A stretch of 64,000 nt of DNA, from NCBI RefSeq assembly GCF_013372185.1, contig NZ_CP053830.1, positions 806,001-870,000 on the forward strand, in the 5' to 3' direction. Under the pieces are notes generated by a model. That model made no database searches. It saw only the letters and a program-made list of their open reading frames with translations, and was not told where the DNA came from. Positions 1 through 8,251 of this stretch are shown in pieces. A program made the translations under genes and the position numbers. The stretch's first letter is position 1. Each line of letters starts with the position of its first letter. This DNA comes from Campylobacter lari subsp. lari. Lineage in GTDB: Bacteria; Campylobacterota; Campylobacteria; Campylobacterales; Campylobacteraceae.

Positions 1-617
1 AAATTATCATTTTCTCCGCTTGGTATAAATGCTCCATCTTGGCGTATAGTTTTATACACACCTTTATATTCAGGAATTTTTTTAGAAATATCTACCATTA
101 CAAGCTCTTCTATGCTATCTCTTGTTCCTGAACTCGATGGTGGTCCATAGATTGTAATTTTTCTATTTGGTAGATTTTTATTGATTTGTTGCCAATTTGT
201 ATAAGGATTTGGAATTAATTTTCCATCTTGTGGAATTTCTTTAGCCAAAGCCAAAAATAACTCTTGCATGCTTATATTTAACGGGGCATTGATTTTATTT
301 TGTGCTAAAACTATACCATCATAACCTATCATAATCCCGACTATATCACTCACGCCTGATTTTTTACAAGTTTCAAATTCACTTGGCTTGATAGCTCTTG
401 AAGCATTTGAAATATCAGTAATTCCCTCGCAAAAAACTTTAAAACCACCACCTGTGCCAAGACTTTCAACTATAGGTGTTTTTGTATTTTTTATAGAAGC
501 ATACTCTTCAGCAACAAAAGAAGTAAAAGGATACACCGTTGATGAACCTGCTATTTTTAATTCTGCTGCGTTTAAACTAACAAAGCAAGCCACACTTAAA
601 GCCAAAAGTTTTTTCAT
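1..617 (-). CDS. pstS: Phosphate ABC transporter substrate-binding protein PstS (3' end outside window)
   Basis: Periplasmic phosphate-binding protein that delivers Pi to the PstCAB importer. Read on the minus strand, the protein starts MKKLLALSVACFVSLNA (signal peptide), followed by the family's phosphate-binding motif AGSSTVYPF and further on GPPSSSGTRDS, both typical of PstS. About 205 codons are visible; the C-terminus and presumably pstC/A/B lie to the left of the window. The ATG at 615-617 follows a clear Shine-Dalgarno (AAGGAG). The gene diverges from the response regulator gene phosR, and a Pho-box-like element lies 45 bp upstream of its start. This supports phosphate-starvation control by PhosR, which in C. 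jejuni regulates pst (family knowledge). Confidence 0.9.
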   Translation of the reverse strand, partial: MKKLLALSVACFVSLNAAELKIAGSSTVYPFTSFVAEEYASIKNTKTPIVESLGTGGGFKVFCEGITDISNASRAIKPSEFETCKKSGVSDIVGIMIGYDGIVLAQNKINAPLNISMQELFLALAKEIPQDGKLIPNPYTNWQQINKNLPNRKITIYGPPSSSGTRDSIEELVMVDISKKIPEYKGVYKTIRQDGAFIPSGENDN

Positions 618-661
618 TTTTTCTCCTTAGTTAAAAAGTAATGAAAATTTAAAAAAACTTG

Positions 662-677
662 GAAACATTTTGGATAC
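662..677 (-). promoter_or_regulatory. Pho box (PhosR operator)
   Basis: On the minus strand this reads GTATCCAAAATGTTTC. It differs at one position from the C. jejuni PhosR box as I recall it (GTTTCNAAAANGTTTC, direct GTTTC repeats 11 bp apart). It lies between divergent pstS and phosR, 45 bp upstream of the pstS start and 13 bp upstream of the phosR -10 element. One box could therefore serve both directions. Confidence 0.75.
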
Positions 678-683
678 ATATAT

Positions 684-696
684 TTTTTGATATAAT
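684..696 (+). promoter_or_regulatory. phosR extended -10 promoter, apparently leaderless
   Basis: TTTTGATATAAT fits the Campylobacter sigma70 extended -10 (TGnTATAAT), with TATAAT at 691-696. The phosR ATG is at 702-704, so a start site about 7 nt after the -10 falls on or beside the start codon. No Shine-Dalgarno is possible in that space. Confidence 0.6.
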
Positions 697-701
697 TTTA
701 T

Positions 702-1361
702 ATGCTAAATGTTATTTTGATAGAAGATGATAAAGACTTAAATGAATTAATCACACTAAGACTTAGCCAAGAAAATATAAAAATTTATAGTTATTTTGAT
801 TCTTTTGACTTAGAAAATTTTCTAGATACCAACGAAATAGATTTAATCATCATGGATAGAAATTTGCCAAGTGGCGATAGTGTTGAGATGATAAAACAAT
901 TAAGAAAAAAAGGCTATATGGAGCCTGTGATTTTTCTTAGTGCAAAGACTTTACAAAAAGATATTTTAGAAGGTTTTAAACAAGGCTGTGATGATTATAT
1001 ATGCAAACCTTTTGATTTTAATGAGCTTTTATTTAGAATTAAAGCTGTAACTAAAAGAAATAAAACTCCAAAAGAACAAATTTCTTATCAAGATTTTACC
1101 TTATACTTAGAAGAGAGAAAACTAACCTATAAAACAAATACTTTTGAAAATTTATCAACCTTAGATGTAGAACTACTCAAGTGTTTTTTTAATCACAAAA
1201 ATCAACTTCTAAGTCGTCAATTTTTAAGTGAGCAAGTATGGAAAAATGACACAACAAGCGACAAGACAATCAATACGGCTATTTTAAGATTAAAACAAAA
1301 AATTCCACAAATTAAAGAAAATATCATTTCAGTGCGCTCGGTGGGTTATAAATTGTGCTAA
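702..1361 (+). CDS. phosR: Phosphate-responsive response regulator PhosR (OmpR/PhoB family)
   Basis: DNA-binding response regulator of 219 residues. The receiver domain (about 1-120) shows the acidic pair E8/D9/D10, the phospho-acceptor D52 in IIMDRNLPSG, and the conserved lysine in CKPFDF. The C-terminal winged helix (about 125-219) ends in SVRSVGYKL, typical of the OmpR/PhoB class. It sits divergent from pstS with a Pho box between them and overlaps the following kinase gene by 7 nt. This supports assignment as the C. jejuni PhosR counterpart. In C. jejuni, as I recall, phosRS is not beside pst; here they are neighbours. The start at 702 leaves no room for a leader after the best -10 box. 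Confidence 0.85.
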   Translation: MLNVILIEDDKDLNELITLRLSQENIKIYSYFDSFDLENFLDTNEIDLIIMDRNLPSGDSVEMIKQLRKKGYMEPVIFLSAKTLQKDILEGFKQGCDDYICKPFDFNELLFRIKAVTKRNKTPKEQISYQDFTLYLEERKLTYKTNTFENLSTLDVELLKCFFNHKNQLLSRQFLSEQVWKNDTTSDKTINTAILRLKQKIPQIKENIISVRSVGYKLC

Positions 1362-2644
1362 AAATAAAAACATTTTTCCTTTTTATGCTTGGATTTTTTT
1401 GTATTGTTTTTTTTGTATTGTTTTATTTTTTCAATGAAAGCTATATCAATACTACAGTAAAAAACACTTATGAGCAAAAATTAAAAACACTCAATGATGT
1501 TTTACAATTTCAGTTATTAGATACACTAAATTCTAACAATATCAAGCAATTTGCTCAAAACACCAGAGCAGATTATATCATCAAACAAGATGATGAAATT
1601 TTTTCATCGTTAAAAGATTATTCTTATTTTTTAAATCATTTTAAGTCTAATTTTACCCATGATTTTTATAAGCAAAAAGAAATTTACTTTAAAGCTTATA
1701 CTTATAAAAACTATCAATACATCATCATTGTATATCCTAAAATACACTCTTTGGTGCAAAATTTTTGGATTAAAAATATCATTATTTTTTCTTTCTTTTT
1801 GCTTATACTTGTTGTGTTTTATTTTATTGTATTTAATTTTTTTAAAATTTATTTTCAAGAATTATTATTGTTTGTTAAAAACATCAAATCAAATTCTAAT
1901 TTCACCACAAGTTATAATTTTTTTTATGAATTAAAAAATTTAAATTTACGCTTATTAAAAATTAAAAAATTACTCATCAAGCAAGAATTAAAAAACAAAA
2001 AACAAGCTAAAAAAATTCAAACCAAAAATACTCAACTAAGCAATATAATCAGCGCTATATCGCATGAAATTAAAAACCCTATAAGCGTTATAGATTTGAG
2101 CTTACAATCTTTAAAAGAAACTAATGATGAAAATATGAAATTATTTTTACTTGAAAAAATTCACAAACAAAGCATAAAAATCAACCAACTAACACACAAA
2201 CTCAATTTTGTTTTTAATCTTAATTTTAATTCTTTAAATTTAGAAAAATTTGACTTATATGCTTTGAGTGAAAATTTATTAGAAAGCTTTAGAGAAGATA
2301 GGTTGAAAATTCAAGGTCAAACAAGCTTTGTCAAGGCGGATAAATTTCTCATAGAACAAGTCATCATTAATCTAATAGACAATGCCTTAAAATACAGCAA
2401 AAAAGAAGTATTAATCATTGTAAAAAATCAAAATTTTACTATCATAGATCAAGGTATAGGCATAGAAGAAAAACACCTTAAATTTATAACAAAAAAATTC
2501 TACAAAGCAAACTCAACACAAAATAACTCTTTTGGACTAGGATTGTTTTTAGTTAAAAAAATACTTTCTTTACACAAAAGCTCTTTAAAAATCCAATCCA
2601 CCCCACAAAAAGGTAGCACTTTTTCTTTTGGTATTAATTTATAA
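1355..2644 (+). CDS. phosS: Sensor histidine kinase PhosS
   Basis: Inner-membrane histidine kinase of 429 residues, the predicted partner of PhosR. A GTG start at 1355 overlaps the phosR stop, so translation is probably coupled. Two membrane segments (about 5-27 and 145-165) flank a periplasmic region of roughly 120 residues. The H-box is ISAISHEIKNP with H237, the N-box is NLIDNALKYS, the G1 box is DQGIGIE and the G2 region is FGLGLFLVKK, so all kinase motifs are intact. In C. jejuni the PhosS/PhosR pair responds to low phosphate. The cytoplasmic segment before the H-box is lysine-rich and probably helical. Confidence 0.82.
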   Translation: MLKIKTFFLFMLGFFCIVFFVLFYFFNESYINTTVKNTYEQKLKTLNDVLQFQLLDTLNSNNIKQFAQNTRADYIIKQDDEIFSSLKDYSYFLNHFKSNFTHDFYKQKEIYFKAYTYKNYQYIIIVYPKIHSLVQNFWIKNIIIFSFFLLILVVFYFIVFNFFKIYFQELLLFVKNIKSNSNFTTSYNFFYELKNLNLRLLKIKKLLIKQELKNKKQAKKIQTKNTQLSNIISAISHEIKNPISVIDLSLQSLKETNDENMKLFLLEKIHKQSIKINQLTHKLNFVFNLNFNSLNLEKFDLYALSENLLESFREDRLKIQGQTSFVKADKFLIEQVIINLIDNALKYSKKEVLIIVKNQNFTIIDQGIGIEEKHLKFITKKFYKANSTQNNSFGLGLFLVKKILSLHKSSLKIQSTPQKGSTFSFGINL

Positions 2645-2722
2645 TTTTTATGAATACACTTATTAATGTATTTTTAATATAGTTCTAACTAATATAACAA
2701 AAATATTCCATAAGGAGAGAAA

Positions 2723-3217
2723 ATGCTTTCAAAAGAAGTAGTAGCTTTACTAAACGAGCAAATCAATAAAGAAATGTATGCAGCAAATTTGTATTTGAGT
2801 ATGAGTTCATGGTGCTATGAGCATAGTTTTGATGGTGCGGGGGCGTTTTTGTTCGAGCATGCAAGAGAAGAAAGTGATCATGCTAGAAAACTCATCACTT
2901 ATTTAAATGAAACTGATTCTAAAGTGGAATTAAAAGAAGTCAAAAAACCTGATAGTGATTTTAAATCATTGCTTGATGTATTTGAAAAAACTTTTGAGCA
3001 TGAGCAAAGTATCACAGCTTCTATAAATAATCTTGTTGATTTTATGCTTTCAAGCAAAGATTATTCAACTTTTAATTTCTTGCAATGGTATGTAAGCGAA
3101 CAACACGAAGAAGAAGCACTTTTTAGAGGTATAGTAGATAAAATCAAACTCATAAGCGATAATGGCAATGGCTTATACATGGTAGATCAATACATCAAAA
3201 GCTTAATTAATAAATAA
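2723..3217 (+). CDS. ftn: Non-heme ferritin
   Basis: Iron-storage ferritin of 164 residues, near the usual length for bacterial FtnA. The ferroxidase ligands are visible: the glutamate in NEQINKEMYAANLY, EE and H in HAREESDHARKL, the glutamate in FEHEQ, and the Q/E pair in YVSEQHEEEALF. A Shine-Dalgarno AAGGAG precedes ATG 2723. It corresponds to Cft of C. jejuni, which also sits near the pst genes there. A strong hairpin terminator follows directly, so it is probably monocistronic. Confidence 0.95.
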   Translation: MLSKEVVALLNEQINKEMYAANLYLSMSSWCYEHSFDGAGAFLFEHAREESDHARKLITYLNETDSKVELKEVKKPDSDFKSLLDVFEKTFEHEQSITASINNLVDFMLSSKDYSTFNFLQWYVSEQHEEEALFRGIVDKIKLISDNGNGLYMVDQYIKSLINK

Positions 3218-3222
3218 TTTTT

Positions 3223-3256
3223 TAGCCTCCACAAAAATTTGGAGGCTAAATATCTT
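3223..3256 (+). terminator. Intrinsic terminator of ftn
   Basis: Perfect 10-bp inverted repeat TTAGCCTCCA (3223-3232) and TGGAGGCTAA (3241-3250) with an 8-nt loop. It starts soon after the ftn stop and is followed by a short T-rich stretch. Confidence 0.75.
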
Positions 3257-3325
3257 TTAATTTAAAAGAATTCTTGCAAAATAAAAGTAAATTTGCTAAA
3301 ATACTTTTTATTTAAAAGGATTTTT

Positions 3326-3961
3326 ATGCAAATGAATGAAATTACCGATAAACTTAAATTTATACTCCAAAAAGAAGGCATAAAAAACGCTAAAGATTCT
3401 GATGTGGCTAAAATGCTAAATATCAATCCTGATACATTTTATAGTATGAAATTTAGAAATTCCATACCTTATAAACAAATACTTCATTTTTTAAATGAAA
3501 GAAATATCAATATCAATGCGTTTTTTTACGAAGATTCTCTTGAGAGCAATACTCCAGCGCTTGATCTAAATTATAATGTCTTAAAATATTATGATGTTAA
3601 TGCTTCTATGGGTGGTGGTGCTTTAAATGATAATGTGAGTTTTTCAGAAGTGATAGTAGATGAAAAATTAAGTGATTTTTTTGGCTCTAAAGATTGTGAT
3701 ATCATCCCTTGTATAGGCGATAGTATGGAGCCTGAAATCAAAGATGAATCTTTGTGTTTGATAGATAAAAATAAAAGCTTTAAAGAAGGTGGGGTTTTTG
3801 CGGTAAATACTCGAGACGGTTTGTTTATCAAACAAATTTTTAAAAGCAATAAAGGCGGAGTTTATCTACACTCTTTTAATCTAAGTTATGCAGATGTTCA
3901 TTATCAAAATGGTGATTTTTTAATCGTGGGTAAGGTAGTAGGAACTATAAGTAGAATTTAG
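3326..3961 (+). CDS. HTH transcriptional regulator with LexA/S24-type C-terminal domain
   Basis: Repressor-like protein of about 211 residues. I chose ATG 3326 because AAGGA sits 5 nt upstream; a longer reading from TTG 3293 has no such support. Residues 1-65 look like a small helix-turn-helix (SDVAKMLNINPDTFYSMKFR). The C-terminal half is an S24 peptidase/CI-like fold with Ser133 in IGDSMEP and Lys169 in GLFIKQIF, the Ser-Lys dyad. The linker has NASMGGGA rather than a clear Ala-Gly cleavage site, so self-cleavage is uncertain. It stands alone with no phage genes nearby. Targets are unknown. Confidence 0.75.
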   Translation: MQMNEITDKLKFILQKEGIKNAKDSDVAKMLNINPDTFYSMKFRNSIPYKQILHFLNERNININAFFYEDSLESNTPALDLNYNVLKYYDVNASMGGGALNDNVSFSEVIVDEKLSDFFGSKDCDIIPCIGDSMEPEIKDESLCLIDKNKSFKEGGVFAVNTRDGLFIKQIFKSNKGGVYLHSFNLSYADVHYQNGDFLIVGKVVGTISRI

Positions 3962-4143
3962 TATTTAGTAAATAACTTCTTTTTCTATATAATAATTTTT
4001 ATTATTTAAATTAACAAAAAATAAATATAAATATATTTTTAAGTTATTTTTTATTAAAAAATAGTCACAATTATACTTTAATAGTTAATAGATAATAAAT
4101 AAGAGTATTTCTATCTTTTAACAAAACGCGCGAAAGGGAAGTT

Positions 4144-6081
4144 ATGAAACACAAATTAGCTAAGGTTGCTACCTACGCCTGTTTAGCCTTAGGTATAAGT
4201 TTAAGTTCACAAGCTTTTGCTTCTTCAGAGCCTAGAACTCTTGATGGTTATGTAGCTCAAGAGGATGCATTTTTTGACTATCTTTACAAACATCACCCTA
4301 TTTTTAAATATGAAAAAGAAGGGCGTTTGGTGGGTAAATTTACTCATAGCGATAGAACAGAAAACTGGGTTTTAAATCAAAATGGGGCCAAATTTGCCGC
4401 TGAGCATGATTTAAAACAAGCTTCTATTACTTATCGTTTGCCTTATGAGTCTTTTTTGGATTTTCCAAACAAATTCGTAGGCCCAAAAAAATGTGGTGAG
4501 TGTCACCCTGCTCAATATGCTTCTTGGGAGCGCTCTCGCCATGCAAAAACTGTGCGTTTTCCACATGAAATGGAAGAAGTTGGCGGAGCTGAAGGTTTGA
4601 AAAAACCTATGTATAATTCTCAAGCTACTATTTTGCCTGATGGAATTTATCCAAATGATGTTTATGCTCTCATTGGAACACCAAGGACAAAATATGGGTT
4701 TATAGATAAATGGCTTGTGCGTGGAACTTACCATGTTGAAGATGGAAATTTGAGTGATTTAAGTGGTAAATTAACCGCTGGAGGTAATCAATTCTCAAGA
4801 CTTTGGAGTGAGTTTTTAACTCCTGAAATGGCACAAAAGATAGCTGCTTTTGCACCTGGTTTTCCTACTAAAATGGAAGATTTTGGAGGAAATGGTTCTC
4901 AAGTGTGGGGAACAAACTCTTATGCTGCAAGCTATAAAGAAAAAGCAGTTTTCCAACCTGCTACTGCATATTGTGAAACCTGTCATACTTTTAAATTTGA
5001 TTTTAAGAGCAAGGAAGAATTTTACAAAGCACTAGGTAATCCAAAAGAACTTCAAAAACATACCATTTCAAAAGGTATTACTTGCGAAGAATGCCACGGG
5101 GCTGGAGCGCATCTTTATGGAGCAAGAGGTGCGGGTATGCCATCAAATTGTGAAAGATGTCATCAAAGATTTTCATATAATGAAACCGATGCTAAAATCA
5201 ATCCTAGAAAACCTTTCAACGCATATTTTAAATCAAGTTGTCCTGCGTGTGGAACAGAAGGTGCTCAAATGTATTCTTCAGCTCACTATGATAAGGGTAT
5301 GAGATGTAATACTTGTCATGATCCACATGAAGTAACTTTTAATGATTGGAAAAGTGGTTACACTAAAACAAAACTTAAAAAAACTTGCAAAGATTGTCAT
5401 GAAACCCAAGCAAGCTTTTTCAAAAAAGGTGGAATTCACGCAAAAGATAACTGCACAGCTTGTCACATGCCAAATATGATGAGTTGTGAAAATTTTGGAG
5501 CAGTTCAAAACCCTGATAAAGGTGGATTTGATAATGTTAGAGCCTCTCATATATGGAATATCAAAGTAGACAAAACTGCAAAAACACTTAATCCGCCAGA
5601 AGGCAAAGAAAGATCGCCTAAAGTTGGTGGCTGGACTATAGCTAGAGATGATGAAGGTAGATTTTTCCTTGATTTAATGTGGAGTTGTGGTAGAACTAGT
5701 TTTAGCGATATTAATTTAATGGGGCCTGGTGCAAGTGGTTGTCATAGTCCTGTGCAATCAACCTTACCTGAAAAACTTCACTTTAGCAATCAAGAAATGA
5801 TTTATGATAAGGTAATGGAGTGGCAAAACCCTGTTAAAGAAGGCTATGAGAAAATCAGAAAAGGCATAGCAAATATTGATAAAACTTTTGCTGAAAAAAC
5901 CAAACTTTCAGTAGAGCAAAAATCAAAAGTGTTAAGCCTAACTAATCAAGCTCAAGCCATAGCTGATAGACTAGAAAAAGATGGTTCTTGGGGTGTTCAT
6001 GGACCTGCTTATTCTAAGAAAATCATAGAAGAAGCTTTAATTTATATCCAAGAAGCACAAAATATCCTAAATGGTAAATAA
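4144..6081 (+). CDS. mccA: Octaheme cytochrome c sulfite reductase (MccA/SirA type)
   Basis: Periplasmic multiheme cytochrome of 645 residues with a cleavable signal peptide (ends near SSQAFAS). I count seven CXXCH heme sites (CGECH from residue 117, CETCH, CEECH, CERCH, CNTCH, CKDCH, CTACH). An eighth unconventional site has C515, 17 residues, then CH at 533-534. This CX(15-17)CH site is the hallmark of MccA, the heme-copper dissimilatory sulfite reductase of Wolinella succinogenes. The extra cysteines of SCPACG (366/369) are not in a heme motif and may contribute copper ligands by analogy. A good Shine-Dalgarno (AAAGGGAAG) precedes ATG 4144. It heads a cluster that includes a CcsBA heme lyase, which fits the need for special heme attachment. 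C. jejuni, as I recall, uses SorAB instead. Confidence 0.85.
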   Translation: MKHKLAKVATYACLALGISLSSQAFASSEPRTLDGYVAQEDAFFDYLYKHHPIFKYEKEGRLVGKFTHSDRTENWVLNQNGAKFAAEHDLKQASITYRLPYESFLDFPNKFVGPKKCGECHPAQYASWERSRHAKTVRFPHEMEEVGGAEGLKKPMYNSQATILPDGIYPNDVYALIGTPRTKYGFIDKWLVRGTYHVEDGNLSDLSGKLTAGGNQFSRLWSEFLTPEMAQKIAAFAPGFPTKMEDFGGNGSQVWGTNSYAASYKEKAVFQPATAYCETCHTFKFDFKSKEEFYKALGNPKELQKHTISKGITCEECHGAGAHLYGARGAGMPSNCERCHQRFSYNETDAKINPRKPFNAYFKSSCPACGTEGAQMYSSAHYDKGMRCNTCHDPHEVTFNDWKSGYTKTKLKKTCKDCHETQASFFKKGGIHAKDNCTACHMPNMMSCENFGAVQNPDKGGFDNVRASHIWNIKVDKTAKTLNPPEGKERSPKVGGWTIARDDEGRFFLDLMWSCGRTSFSDINLMGPGASGCHSPVQSTLPEKLHFSNQEMIYDKVMEWQNPVKEGYEKIRKGIANIDKTFAEKTKLSVEQKSKVLSLTNQAQAIADRLEKDGSWGVHGPAYSKKIIEEALIYIQEAQNILNGK

Positions 6082-6128
6082 AAACAAAGGAAGAATGAAA
6101 AATTCTTCCTTCAAATAAGGAGCTAGTC

Positions 6129-8195
6129 TTGAAAAATTTAATCACTCGACTTTTTATCATCCTTTTTACTCTTTTTATGCCATCAGGATTTATTTTTGCT
6201 GAGGCTAATGGGGAAATAGGATCAATAGAAGGTGTAAAAAGCATTAGCTTAGCACAAGCTCAAGAAATGCTAGATCAAAATAATACTTATTTTTTTGATG
6301 TCAACTCAGAGCAAGATAGACAAGCTAATGGTTATATACCTAATTCCATATCAACCTATGTGGAAAATTGGCAAAATTTATTGCCACAAGATAAAAATGC
6401 AAATTTAGTATTTTATGGTTTAAATCGTTTTAGATTTGAAGCTTCTCAAGCTGCTGCAGTTGCTATAGAACTCGGCTATAAGAACTCTGTTGTAATGCTT
6501 GATGGTATTGAATCATGGATAACTTCGGGTAGAAAAGTTGAAAAAATAGACACCGTTAAATGGGAAAAAGCTAAAGAAATTATCGAGTTTAAAGATACTA
6601 TTCACTCAAGATTTAAATTTAGCAACACTCCATCTTGTCGTGATTGTCATGCTCAAAAAGGTAAAGGCATTAGAGCTGATATTGCAGCAAGTAAAAACTT
6701 AATCAATCAAAAGTGTGCAACTTGCCATGAAAAAGCAAGTAATGCTTTAGCAAAAAGTGCTCATGGGATACAAGAGTTCTTGCCTGCTCAAGATATGCAA
6801 AAGAAAAAAGAAAAACCATCATGTGCGACTTGTCACTCTATTCATGTTACCCCAAAACATTCAGGAATTTATTCACAAAAACAATTGGTCGATCAAAAAT
6901 GCGCACAATGCCATAAACAAAAAAGTGCAACTTTCCATATGACTTTCCATGGTAAAGGTATGTTTTTAAGCACTCCAGGTGAAACTCCAAGTGTTGCTAC
7001 TTGTTCTGATTGTCATGGTAAACACAATATTTTAAAATCAAGTGAAAGAAGTTCAACTCTCTCGCCAATTAACCGTGTTCAAACTTGTAAATCATGTCAT
7101 CCAAATGCAAATGAAAATTTCGCAAATTGGATGGCACATGCTGATCATAGCGATGGCGAAAAATATCCTGGATTACATGGTGCTTATATATTTATGACTA
7201 TTTTAGTAATTTCTGTATTTGTTTTCTTTGGAGCTCATACTATACTTTGGTGCTTGCGTTTGATTGCTATGCGTATAAAATATCCTAAAGAATGGAAAGA
7301 AGCAAGAAAAGCAGCACATGAAGATAAAGTAAGAATAAGAAGATTTAGCACTTTCCATAGAATTCAACATTTCTTTATGGCAGCTAGCTTTTTAGGTCTT
7401 GCATTCTCAGGCTTACCGCAAAAATTCTATGATTCAGCGTGGGCTAAACCTATGATTGATTTAATGGGTGGAGATATTATTAACGCAGCAACCATACATC
7501 ATATTTCAGCCATAGTAATGTTTGCAGTATTTTTCTCTCACATTGGAGAAATCATCATCGTAAATTGGAAACGCCGTGATATAGCAAGGGATCCAATCAC
7601 TGGTAAAATAAGCTTTATGAAAGTTTTAAAAGCTACTTTTGGACCTGATTCTTTAATGCCAAACTGGCAAGATTTTAAAGATATGAAAGATCATTTTAAA
7701 TGGTTCTTTGGTTTTGGATCAAGACCGCAATTTGACCGCTGGACTTATTGGGAAAAATTTGACTATCTAGCAGTATTTTGGGGTATGTTTATCATTGGTA
7801 TTTCAGGGCTTATTTTATGGTTTCCTGCTTTCTTTGGTAAATTTTTACCAGGCGAAGCAATCAACCTAGCAACCCTACTTCACTCTGATGAAGCCTTACT
7901 TGCTACAGGATTTATTTTTGCAATTCATTTCTTTAATACGCATTTTAGAGCAGATCGCTTCCCTATGGATATGGTGATTTTCTCAGGAAGCGTTAGTGAA
8001 GAAGAGATTAAACAAGAAAGAAGCGTATGGTATAAACGCTTGAAAGAAAGTGGAAAATTAAGCACTTTATATGAAAATAAAAGTAATTTCAAAGCATATC
8101 AATGGCTAGCTAAACTTGCAGGATTTGCAATGCTAATCACTGGCTTAGTATTTTTATTTTTAATGCTTTATACTTTCTTTAACACTATCTTATAA
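6129..8195 (+). CDS. Fused inactive-rhodanese / hexaheme / membrane cytochrome b-like electron transfer protein
   Basis: A 688-residue protein begun at TTG 6129, with AAGGAG 6 nt upstream. After a signal peptide it shows a rhodanese-like domain (about 35-135, ending GYKNSVVMLDGIESWITSG). The loop that normally carries the catalytic Cys reads FYGLNRFRFEAS, so the domain is probably not a sulfurtransferase. Next come six CXXCH motifs (CRDCH, CATCH, CATCH, CAQCH, CSDCH, CKSCH). The C-terminal half has about six membrane segments with paired histidines (HRIQHFF, TIHHISAIV, FFSHIGE, LLHSDE, AIHFFNTHF), as in diheme quinol-oxidising cytochromes. I infer that it passes electrons from menaquinol to MccA, in place of the MccCD (FeS plus NrfD-like) module of Wolinella. 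Confidence 0.7.
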   Translation: MKNLITRLFIILFTLFMPSGFIFAEANGEIGSIEGVKSISLAQAQEMLDQNNTYFFDVNSEQDRQANGYIPNSISTYVENWQNLLPQDKNANLVFYGLNRFRFEASQAAAVAIELGYKNSVVMLDGIESWITSGRKVEKIDTVKWEKAKEIIEFKDTIHSRFKFSNTPSCRDCHAQKGKGIRADIAASKNLINQKCATCHEKASNALAKSAHGIQEFLPAQDMQKKKEKPSCATCHSIHVTPKHSGIYSQKQLVDQKCAQCHKQKSATFHMTFHGKGMFLSTPGETPSVATCSDCHGKHNILKSSERSSTLSPINRVQTCKSCHPNANENFANWMAHADHSDGEKYPGLHGAYIFMTILVISVFVFFGAHTILWCLRLIAMRIKYPKEWKEARKAAHEDKVRIRRFSTFHRIQHFFMAASFLGLAFSGLPQKFYDSAWAKPMIDLMGGDIINAATIHHISAIVMFAVFFSHIGEIIIVNWKRRDIARDPITGKISFMKVLKATFGPDSLMPNWQDFKDMKDHFKWFFGFGSRPQFDRWTYWEKFDYLAVFWGMFIIGISGLILWFPAFFGKFLPGEAINLATLLHSDEALLATGFIFAIHFFNTHFRADRFPMDMVIFSGSVSEEEIKQERSVWYKRLKESGKLSTLYENKSNFKAYQWLAKLAGFAMLITGLVFLFLMLYTFFNTIL

Positions 8196-8222
8196 CCTTA
8201 TTCGCTATAATAGCGAATAAGG
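8196..8222 (+). terminator. Strong stem-loop between structural and maturation genes
   Basis: Perfect 12-bp inverted repeat CCTTATTCGCTA (8196-8207) and TAGCGAATAAGG (8211-8222) with a 3-nt loop, starting immediately after the stop codon. Only a short T-run follows. It may be a partial terminator or RNA-processing/stability element that lowers expression of the two downstream genes relative to the cytochromes. Confidence 0.55.
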
Positions 8223-8251
8223 ACTTTTCCTAACTTTTTCAAGGATTTTAA

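Noticed and set aside
2647-2672. Inverted repeat AATACA...TGTATT between phosS and ftn as a Fur box or terminator
   Set aside because: Only 6-bp arms in very AT-rich sequence; chance occurrence is likely and it does not fit a Fur box.
3293-3325. TTG-initiated N-terminal extension of the S24-type regulator
   Set aside because: It runs through the likely promoter and Shine-Dalgarno region; ATG 3326 has AAGGA at proper spacing.
5278-5550. Open frame antisense to mccA
   Set aside because: It is a shadow of the strongly coding plus frame, with no RBS or recognisable protein features.
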